Of a stretch of 64,000 nt of DNA, positions 57,677-64,000 are shown piece by piece. The notes beneath the pieces were generated by a model, which saw only the letters and a list, made by a program, of their open reading frames with translations, ran no database searches and was not told where the DNA came from. The position numbers were made by a program, and so were the translations under genes. The DNA comes from Shewanella sediminis HAW-EB3 (lineage in GTDB: Bacteria; Pseudomonadota; Gammaproteobacteria; Enterobacterales; Shewanellaceae). The first letter of the stretch is position 1, and each line of letters opens with the position of its first letter. The stretch is from assembly GCF_000018025.1 (NCBI RefSeq), contig NC_009831.1:4650001-4714000 (forward strand), written 5' to 3'.

Positions 57677-59296
57677 ATGATGAATACGATAAATATAAGC
57701 GTACCTTACAGGAAGCTAGTGCTTGCCTGTATGATCAGCATGTTGGTGGCTTGTGGCAGTGATGACCCAGCTCCAACTCCTGAGCCTCCGTTACCGCCGG
57801 AGAATACCGCTCCGGTTGCCAATCCAAACGAAGCGGCAACCATTGTGGGAACCAGCATACTAATCGATGCCCTGGCAAACGATACTGATGCAGACGGTGA
57901 TGCACTGACCATAGAAACGGTGACGCTGATTGACGGCACCGGAAGCGCAAGCATCGAAAACAACCAGATCCGATTTACTCCGGATAAAGTCGGCACCACC
58001 ACACTGAACTACACCATTAGCGATGGTAACGGGGGCGTGGCCGAATCAGGGATCACTATAACCGTTACCTCTGATGCCTCTGTTACACTGAGTTATGTCG
58101 GTACAGAGACCTGTATCGCCTGTCATACCGATAAGAAGACCTATTATGAGACCGGCCATAACTTTAAGTTGACTAAAATTGTAGATGGTAAGGAGCCTGT
58201 GTATCCATTTACAACTCTCGATGGTTCCTTAGAGGTAATGGACGGAGTCACTAACACTCTGGGTAAACCAGAGAGCTGGGCAGATATCAGCTATGTTATC
58301 GGTGGCTATAAAAAAGTCGCTCTGTTTATCGATGCGAATGGTTACATTATCAATGGTACAAATGTGACGGCTCTTGCTGCGCCTTTAGGTGAGAAAGTGA
58401 CTAAGATGTTCCCAGAGTATCCTGACAAGGCGCCGGATGGAAGCCCGTACGGTTACTGTGGCAGATGCCACACAACAGGTTGGGAAGATTACACCGAAGG
58501 TGCCGGTGATAACCGAAACCTGAACAGACAAGATGATCTGCCGGGAATGGACGGCACGTTCGCTATGACCGGAGTTCAGTGTGAGAGTTGTCACGGCGCC
58601 GGTAGTGAGCATGTTAAGGGTCCATCAAAAAATAACATTGTTAGGATAGCAGAAGCACGCGTTCCTGGAGATTTCACTGCAGATGATATGGGATATGGTA
58701 AGGCGGCTGCCTGTATTGAGTGTCATACCACAGATGACGCCGTCAGACGTTACCCGGACTATGAGTCTCCTTTCGAGCAAAAGTTTGGAGCACCTAGCCT
58801 GGGTGCACGCTTGAAGAGGGATGACCACACCTTTGGCCCCGAAGGCCGTCGTGATGGCCGTGGTGGTCGTCATGCGGCTTCAACCCTGATCGGTGCCGAT
58901 CCGGACACTGGCGAACTTATGGGTAAGAAGAAGGACTTCACCTGCTCAACTTGTCATAATCCTCACCGGTCTGAACACTATCAAGATAAGCCGGGTCACG
59001 AAGATGCCATGGTGCGCGAGTGTACCGATTGTCATGACAAGGAATTTGCCAATGTGACGGGATCTAACTTAGCCTCTGCGGCCCACGAGTTCATCGCTGA
59101 GTGTAAAGATTGCCATATGCCAAGCGAATCTCACCTCTTTAAGATCGATCTCGAAGGGGTAAAGGAAGACCCAAGACACTTCTCCGCAGACGGCGAGTAC
59201 ATGAAGCCGTGGCTTCGTGCCTACGACAGTTGTTCTGGCTGTCATGAGGAGGACTATGACTTGAGAGCCGCGAAGATAGGACAAATTCATAAGTAA
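57677..59296 (+). CDS. Octaheme c-type cytochrome lipoprotein with Ig-like domain
   Basis: A 539-residue exported protein from the ATG at 57677 or the next one at 57680 (GGGAAAG site before both). The lipobox is LVAC near residues 23-26. Next comes a Pro-rich linker, then an Ig/cadherin-like domain (about 40-130; LANDTDADGDALTIETV, FTPDKVGTTTLNYTISDGNGG). Then eight CxxCH heme sites occur: CIACH, CGRCH, CESCH, CIECH, CSTCH, CTDCH, CKDCH and CSGCH. Such a protein would move electrons in the periplasm or at the outer membrane. Its substrate is unknown. It is unlike typical small tetraheme cytochromes in carrying an Ig domain. Confidence 0.9.
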   Translation: MMNTINISVPYRKLVLACMISMLVACGSDDPAPTPEPPLPPENTAPVANPNEAATIVGTSILIDALANDTDADGDALTIETVTLIDGTGSASIENNQIRFTPDKVGTTTLNYTISDGNGGVAESGITITVTSDASVTLSYVGTETCIACHTDKKTYYETGHNFKLTKIVDGKEPVYPFTTLDGSLEVMDGVTNTLGKPESWADISYVIGGYKKVALFIDANGYIINGTNVTALAAPLGEKVTKMFPEYPDKAPDGSPYGYCGRCHTTGWEDYTEGAGDNRNLNRQDDLPGMDGTFAMTGVQCESCHGAGSEHVKGPSKNNIVRIAEARVPGDFTADDMGYGKAAACIECHTTDDAVRRYPDYESPFEQKFGAPSLGARLKRDDHTFGPEGRRDGRGGRHAASTLIGADPDTGELMGKKKDFTCSTCHNPHRSEHYQDKPGHEDAMVRECTDCHDKEFANVTGSNLASAAHEFIAECKDCHMPSESHLFKIDLEGVKEDPRHFSADGEYMKPWLRAYDSCSGCHEEDYDLRAAKIGQIHK

Positions 59297-59752
59297 TTCA
59301 TAAGTATTAGTTTTCCTGCAAGTCCCCTGAGGCAAACCCTCTGAGGTCAGTCCCTTGAGGTAATGGTCCAGGGCAATGCCAGTCACTGATAGTGACTGGC
59401 ATTTTTTTATGGTGTTATGAAATAATCTGTCGGCTGGCACAGTCGGCTTCGTTAGCTCCTAGCCCCCGCCCCTTCCCTTCCCTGACTCAAGAGTTTCAGC
59501 CCTATCGTCTATAGTCTATGACCAGTAGCCTTACTTTAAGGCTTAACTACACCGATCACATCGTTGTGCCTGTCTATCCTCACCTATCTGGTCTAAGAGT
59601 TTCGGCCTCCAGCTCTTATAAGCATAGATAAATCAGTTAATATTCATCCATATCCGCTCATATTCCACTTCATATTTTTACTGGAATACTAAAGAATAGT
59701 CTTCGTTGCCGGCAACCCACGTCTATAAAATGATACTCACAAGGAATCGAGC
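59297..59752. other. Intergenic region with terminator and inverted repeats
   Basis: Besides the terminator at 59375-59410, this region has direct repeats of CCTGAGG-like words at about 59325-59362, an inverted repeat TATTCCA/TGGAATA (59661-59688), and a perfect 12-base palindrome GTTGCCGGCAAC (59705-59716) 37 bases before the XRE-type gene. The latter two could be its operators. No gene was seen. Confidence 0.5.
59375..59410 (+). terminator. Rho-independent terminator after the cytochrome gene
   Basis: AATGCCAGTCACT/AGTGACTGGCATT form a perfect 13-bp stem with a GAT loop, followed by T. It starts 79 bases after the cytochrome stop. Confidence 0.92.
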
Positions 59753-60454
59753 ATGACATTAGGAAATCAGATCAAACACTTCAGAAATGAAAGAGGTTAT
59801 AGCCAGCCGGAACTTGCGGAGCTGGCGGGTATTGAACAGTCCTATCTTTCGAAGCTGGAAAATGATAAATCAGTGCCATCGAACGACATATTCAGACAAT
59901 TACTTTCAGCCTTGTCACTCACGACTCAAGAGTTTGTCGATTCTCTCGATACCGATAAACATAAACAGCAGCTCAACTTAATCCCCGATATCGAACTTTT
60001 ACTGGCACAAAAAAATAAAATGAATGTGCAAAACCTGCGTCGTTATCTCTATATTTCCAGCATATTACTCATCATAGGTGTCACCCTGTTTTATACCGGT
60101 TCGAGTAAGCAACTATTCAGTGAGACCCGCTATCAGTATCAGTCTCACGGTCTGGTTATGATTGATGAACCCGATGATATCTTCTCATCCTGGCCTCACC
60201 GTATCGATAGAGCCTTAATGAAGGAGAGACGGCTGGAGATGGAAAACCGCAAAGACAATAGCTTCCTGTTAACCACGGAAAATAGAGGGCCGGAGTTCAC
60301 TGTGATTCTGGAAAACGGAAAACGTCACTATTTCTTCGATAAAGAGGAACGGATACCCAGAGCAATCAATGCCTGGCTACAGATACTTGGCGTCTTGCTG
60401 GTCACTTCGGGGCTTATCGGCTTCTTACTGGAGAAGCGATTTAACAAGTTATAG
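59753..60454 (+). CDS. Membrane-tethered XRE-family regulator
   Basis: A 233-residue protein with an N-terminal helix-turn-helix of the XRE/Cro type (residues 5-62; NERGYSQPELAELAGIEQSYLSKLENDKS). A membrane segment at about 98-116 (LYISSILLIIGVTLFYTG) and a second at about 207-227 (LQILGVLLVTSGLIGFLL) enclose a loop of about 90 residues, which is probably periplasmic. This layout suggests a regulator that senses the envelope directly. Ligand and targets are unknown. Two inverted repeats lie just upstream and could be its own operators. Confidence 0.88.
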   Translation: MTLGNQIKHFRNERGYSQPELAELAGIEQSYLSKLENDKSVPSNDIFRQLLSALSLTTQEFVDSLDTDKHKQQLNLIPDIELLLAQKNKMNVQNLRRYLYISSILLIIGVTLFYTGSSKQLFSETRYQYQSHGLVMIDEPDDIFSSWPHRIDRALMKERRLEMENRKDNSFLLTTENRGPEFTVILENGKRHYFFDKEERIPRAINAWLQILGVLLVTSGLIGFLLEKRFNKL

Positions 60455-60510
60455 AGCCTTAATTAACATGAGTAGCGCCTAGATTCTAGTTGGCCAGGTT
60501 CCAGGACCTA

Positions 60511-60545
60511 GATTCTAGATTCTAGATTCTAGATTCTAGATTCTA
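60511..60545. repeat. Heptanucleotide array, 5 units of GATTCTA
   Basis: Five perfect GATTCTA units lie end to end, between the XRE-type gene and yheV. Related TAG-rich words (AGATTCTAG, GGACCTAG, CCTAGAACC) flank them from about 60480 to 60563. They look like a low-complexity element. Confidence 0.95.
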
Positions 60546-60571
60546 AAGCCTCGGATCCTAGAACCTTATTT

Positions 60572-60772
60572 TTAAGGCTTAAATACGCCTATCACATCGC
60601 CGGTGGCTTTCTTAGCCACCTTTTCATCGGGCTGCTGCTCACTGTAATCACAGTCGATGCACTCTACGGTTTCGACACCATTAACTTTAAACAAGACTAT
60701 GCTATCCATCGCCTTACATTCAGGACACTTAGCACCGGCAACAAAACGTCTCTTCACTCTAGCTTCAGCCAC
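60572..60772 (-). CDS. yheV: YheV-like zinc-ribbon protein
   Basis: A 66-residue protein with two Cys pairs, CPEC (residues 16-19) and CIDC (38-41), that form a zinc ribbon. The remaining sequence (VKRRFVAGAKCPECKAMDSIVLFKVNGVETVECIDC) matches the YheV family (DUF2387). In E. coli yheV is near the kef and yheS genes. The function is unknown. It lies divergent to yheS here. Confidence 0.88.
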   Translation of the reverse strand: MAEARVKRRFVAGAKCPECKAMDSIVLFKVNGVETVECIDCDYSEQQPDEKVAKKATGDVIGVFKP

Positions 60773-60965
60773 TTAATTCTCAACCTTTGATTGGGGTCAC
60801 TGCTCAATAGTCGCCTATTTTGCCATAAACAAAGAAAAATCGCCGTATTGTTCGGCACTTTTCCCCTGTTAGTAACGCAGTTTGTGGCTCCGTTTGTGGT
60901 AATGATGGTCATTTGTGAGATATCATCAGCCCAATTGTCTCCAGAACATCACCAAGTCGTACTCA

Positions 60966-62876
60966 ATGATATCCATCAATCAAGCACAGTTGATCCGCGG
61001 CAGTAAAACGCTTCTGGATGAAACCTCTCTCACTATTTACCCGGGCCACAAAGTGGGCTTAGTCGGTGCTAACGGCACAGGAAAATCATCACTACTCGCG
61101 TTAATACTTGGCAAAATAAGCTTAGATAAAGGTGATATTAGTCTGCCAAGTGGCTGGCAGATAGCGACAGTCGCTCAGGAGACGCCCGCCCTTGAGGTAT
61201 CGGCACTAGAATATGTTATCGATGGTGATGTTGAGTATCGAGAGCTTGAAAGGCAACTTCACCAAGCTCAGGCCGATGATAACGGTAATGCCATTGCCCA
61301 CCTGCACGGAAAAATTGATGCCATTGGCGGCTATGCTATTCGCTCACGAGCGGCCAGCCTGTTAGCCGGCCTGGGATTCAGTGAAGCGGAGCAATCCAAT
61401 CCGGTCAGGAGTTTTTCAGGTGGTTGGCGTATGCGCCTCAATCTGGCTCAAGCGCTGCTGTGCCGCTCAGATCTCCTGCTCCTCGATGAGCCAACCAACC
61501 ACCTTGACTTAGATACCATGTATTGGCTCGAAGGATGGATCAAAGCCTATCAGGGTACGCTCATCTTGATCAGCCACGACAGAGACTTTATCGATGGCAT
61601 CGTCACTGAGATCATTCATGTCGAAAACCATAAGCTCAACTATTACAAAGGCAACTATACCGCCTTCGAGCGGATCCGTGCCGAACGTATGGCGCAACAG
61701 CAGGTCGCTTTCGAGCGCCAGCAGAAAGAACGGGCTCATATGCAGTCCTTTGTCGACCGATTCCGCTACAAGGCCAGTAAAGCAAAACAAGCACAGAGTC
61801 GCCTCAAAGCATTGGAGCGTATGGCAGAACTGTTACCGTCACAGGCTGACAGTCAATTTCATATGGCATTTCTTGAGCCTGAAACTCTGCCGAATCCACT
61901 CGTCACCATGGAAAATGTCTCTGTAGGTTATGGCGACACCGAGATCTTAAAAAGCGTTCAATTGAACCTGGTTCCCGGTGCGCGTATCGGCCTGCTCGGA
62001 CGTAACGGCGCGGGTAAATCGACGCTTATTAAATTACTCTCCGAAGAACTCTCCCCGATGAAGGGAAAGTACGAGACGAATCCGGGCCTCAATATCGGCT
62101 ATTTCGCACAGCACCAACTCGAGAGCCTTCGCCTCGATGACACTCCACTTCAGCACCTGTCACGCCTGGCCCCGACGACGCGAGAGCAAGAGTTGAGAAA
62201 CTTCCTCGGTTGTTATGGCTTCAATGGTGACATGGTGTTATCCCCCGTCCGTCCTTTTTCCGGCGGAGAGAAGGCCAGATTAGTTTTGGCATTATTGGTA
62301 TGGCAACGCCCTAACCTTCTACTTCTCGATGAGCCAACCAACCACTTGGATCTTGAGATGCGCCATGCACTGACGATGGCGTTGCAGTCGTTCGAGGGGG
62401 CGATGATTATCGTATCCCACGACAGACACCTGCTCAGACTCAGTTGTAGCGATTACTATCTGGTCGACGGCGGTCAAGTGCGTAGTTTCGATGGTGACCT
62501 CGATGATTACCATCAATGGCTTCTCGATGCAGCCAAGTCGGCAAACAGAGAGGAGGTCAGTGCAGAGGCTAAACCTGCTCAGGATAAGAAACTACAGAAG
62601 CGTTTAGAGGCCGAGTTGCGCCAAAAACTATCGCCGATGCGAAAGGTTCAGCTCAAGCTCGAGAAAGCGCAGCAAAAATCGAGTACCCGTTTATCTGAAC
62701 TTGAAGAGATGCTGGCCGACATGAGTTTGTATGAGGCCGACAATAAGGCTAAATTAACTCAGGTCTTAAGTGAACGAACTCAGCTCACTCAAGCGTTAGA
62801 GGAGAGTGAGATGGAATGGTTAGAGGTTCAGGAGTCTATCGAAGAGATTGAACAAGAGGTTCGTTCAGCACTCTGA
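60966..62876 (+). CDS. yheS: ABC-F family ATPase YheS
   Basis: A 636-residue soluble protein from the ATG at 60966 (MISINQAQLIRGSKTLLD); a GTG at 60915 is less likely. Two ABC domains are present: Walker A GANGTGKSS and GRNGAGKST, signatures FSGGWRM and FSGGEKA, and Walker B LLLLDEPTNHLD in each. A linker between the domains and a C-terminal coiled coil complete the ABC-F layout. Such proteins act on the ribosome in translation, not in transport. It is followed after 78 bases by the TIGR02444 gene. No ribosome site is evident. Confidence 0.93.
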   Translation: MISINQAQLIRGSKTLLDETSLTIYPGHKVGLVGANGTGKSSLLALILGKISLDKGDISLPSGWQIATVAQETPALEVSALEYVIDGDVEYRELERQLHQAQADDNGNAIAHLHGKIDAIGGYAIRSRAASLLAGLGFSEAEQSNPVRSFSGGWRMRLNLAQALLCRSDLLLLDEPTNHLDLDTMYWLEGWIKAYQGTLILISHDRDFIDGIVTEIIHVENHKLNYYKGNYTAFERIRAERMAQQQVAFERQQKERAHMQSFVDRFRYKASKAKQAQSRLKALERMAELLPSQADSQFHMAFLEPETLPNPLVTMENVSVGYGDTEILKSVQLNLVPGARIGLLGRNGAGKSTLIKLLSEELSPMKGKYETNPGLNIGYFAQHQLESLRLDDTPLQHLSRLAPTTREQELRNFLGCYGFNGDMVLSPVRPFSGGEKARLVLALLVWQRPNLLLLDEPTNHLDLEMRHALTMALQSFEGAMIIVSHDRHLLRLSCSDYYLVDGGQVRSFDGDLDDYHQWLLDAAKSANREEVSAEAKPAQDKKLQKRLEAELRQKLSPMRKVQLKLEKAQQKSSTRLSELEEMLADMSLYEADNKAKLTQVLSERTQLTQALEESEMEWLEVQESIEEIEQEVRSAL

Positions 62877-62954
62877 TACTAACTCAGACTATAGCGATGT
62901 TCATATCAGGGATAGAACATCGCCAAGACAAAAATGCATAAGGAAACGCGTTAA

Positions 62955-63392
62955 ATGACCTATTTAAATCAGTTTGATCTCTCTCTTTGGCTAATGTGTG
63001 ACAGCTATTACCACCAGCATCAAACGCTCTGTATTCAGCTTCAGGATGAACATCAAGTTAATGTGAACTTACTCTTGCTTTCCTTATGGTTAGACAAACA
63101 GGGCTACCTGTTAACCCCAACAGATTGGTCGCAGATGAAAGATGAGGTCCATCACTGGGAAGAGCGAGTTTTACTCCCCTACAGAAAATTACGTAAGCTG
63201 AGTAAAAACAGCTTAGTCGATGGCGAGTATCAGCAGATGCTTGAGGTCGAACTCATGTTAGAACGAAAATCTCAAGGCCTTATCCTGCATAAGCTTAGAC
63301 AGCTCCCCCATGAAGGTAACAGCTCGAACCTGAATGTATTTTTAGAGCTGTATCGGCTAAATGCGGATGAATATCAGCAACTGGCAGCCTAG
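62955..63392 (+). CDS. TIGR02444 family protein (DUF2390)
   Basis: A 145-residue helical protein. Its sequence (LNQFDLSLWLMCDSYYHQHQTLCIQLQDEHQVNVNLLLLSLWLD onward) fits the TIGR02444/DUF2390 family, of unknown function. It follows yheS by 78 bases in the same direction and is probably co-transcribed. Its own ATG has AAGGA before it. A hairpin terminator follows. Confidence 0.86.
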   Translation: MTYLNQFDLSLWLMCDSYYHQHQTLCIQLQDEHQVNVNLLLLSLWLDKQGYLLTPTDWSQMKDEVHHWEERVLLPYRKLRKLSKNSLVDGEYQQMLEVELMLERKSQGLILHKLRQLPHEGNSSNLNVFLELYRLNADEYQQLAA

Positions 63393-63416
63393 CCGGAAGA
63401 GCAAGCGCCCTCTACA

Positions 63417-63447
63417 ACAGGAGCGAAGGCTTCACTCCTGTTCTTTT
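63417..63447. terminator. Terminator between convergent genes
   Basis: ACAGGAG/CTCCTGT with an inner GAAG/CTTC pairing forms a stem followed by TCTTTT. It lies 24 bases after the TIGR02444 stop and just before the end of the GMC oxidoreductase gene on the other strand, so it can serve the first and possibly both. Confidence 0.75.
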
Positions 63448-63450
63448 GAG

Positions 63451-64000
63451 CTAGCTCTTAGATGAGGTTAGTCGCTCGGCCAAACGTGTCGCGTTTCTTG
63501 CCGTCATGCCATAGATAGACAGTTGTGGGTTGGCACCTAAACTGGTGGGAAAGATAGAACCATCCATAACAGACATGTTTTCATAGTAATGAGACTGTCC
63601 ATGACTATCGACCATAGACATTTTGAGGTCTTCCCCCATGGGACAGCCCCCCATAACATGCGCCGAAGCAACCACTGTTTTCAGCGGCGCTAACTCCATC
63701 GTCTCTATCTTAGTCTTGGCCTCGGCCCAGCTGTTCAGGTAGGGCATCCCTTCGCTTATCGGCAGTACCTGTTTAGCTCCTGCGGCAAACTGTAGTTCGG
63801 CCATGCTGGAAAACGCCCTTCTTGCCGCATTCCAAAATTCCGCGGTCAGAGGGTAATCCAAGGTAAACCCCTTATCGGTCAGATGTACCTGCCCCCCCCG
63901 ACTCTGCTCATGATAGCCGTCTCTGACCAGAGCTATCGTCACCTGAAGTTGATTAAAGTTGGCCATTAATTCGGCATGACTCTTACCGTAACCCAATGTT
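63451..64000 (-). CDS. GMC oxidoreductase, C-terminal part
   Basis: The frame is open at the window edge, so only about 183 C-terminal residues are visible. The features SAHVMGGCPMGED, MSVMDGSIFPTSLGANPQ and the end MTARNATRLAERL are typical of the C-terminal domain of GMC-family FAD oxidoreductases; the His in SAHVMGG and the Asn in GANPQ are the usual catalytic pair. It probably oxidises an alcohol, choline or sterol-like substrate; which one cannot be told from this part. Confidence 0.85.
   Translation of the reverse strand, partial: TLGYGKSHAELMANFNQLQVTIALVRDGYHEQSRGGQVHLTDKGFTLDYPLTAEFWNAARRAFSSMAELQFAAGAKQVLPISEGMPYLNSWAEAKTKIETMELAPLKTVVASAHVMGGCPMGEDLKMSMVDSHGQSHYYENMSVMDGSIFPTSLGANPQLSIYGMTARNATRLAERLTSSKS

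Noticed and set aside
60511-60545. Possible CRISPR array
   Set aside because: Five contiguous 7-base units without spacers.

Overview
The window looks like a chromosomal segment of a marine gammaproteobacterium of the Shewanella type. The reasons are the gene families present (YheV/YheS, YgiF/YgiM, GlnE, PutA, CydDC, RhlE, DbpA, TIGR02444), a secreted octaheme c-type cytochrome, two Cache-type chemoreceptors, an FNR/EtrA-like site, and short hairpin-rich intergenic repeats. No rRNA, tRNA, prophage, insertion sequence or CRISPR array was seen. The species assignment is inference from gene content.

Layout. 1-3.4 kb (minus strand): a TlpA-like thioredoxin, a DUF4266 lipoprotein and a DUF3570 protein (cut by the window edge), then a FliB-like flagellin lysine methylase. 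3.5-9.8 kb: a K+/H+ antiporter, then a nitric oxide defence unit: quinol NO reductase preceded by three GT-N7-AC NorR sites and a -24/-12 promoter, followed by norR with its own NorR site. 9.9-14.1 kb: two paired M16 peptidase-like proteins and an AFG1/ZapE-type ATPase. 14.3-22.3 kb: a chemoreceptor, a large DUF6351-like lipoprotein, a FetB-like permease, a periplasmic binding protein, a small unknown and an outer-membrane protein.

22.4-34.4 kb: glnE and ygiF, neighbours in E. coli, are separated here by a 7.5-kb block. The block encodes a lipoprotein with a basic tail, a double DUF350 membrane protein, a membrane-anchored aminopropyltransferase, DUF2170 (YjfI-like), PspA/IM30 (YjfJ-like), DUF2491 (YjfK-like), a small protein and a voltage-gated-type K+ channel. 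A palindrome with core GACATA-W-TATGTC occurs once between glnE and the lipoprotein gene and twice at the DUF2170 promoter. It suggests one regulator for a membrane-stress/polyamine system, and is the most interesting signal here.

34.6-45.7 kb: a Pit phosphate transporter with its PhoU-like partner, YgiM, PutA, a 58-residue helix-turn-helix protein, CydC/CydD behind an FNR-like site, and a DUF3622 protein. 46-50 kb: the DEAD-box helicases RhlE and DbpA flank a gene-free stretch of about 950 bases packed with perfect hairpins. 50-56 kb: a DUF3313-like lipoprotein with two decayed copies of its own 3' end behind it, a POT-like transporter, a small unknown and a second chemoreceptor followed by an 11-unit heptamer array. 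56-64 kb: an AraC-type regulator, an Ig-domain octaheme cytochrome, a membrane-tethered XRE regulator, YheV, the ABC-F protein YheS, a TIGR02444 protein and the C-terminal part of a GMC oxidoreductase.
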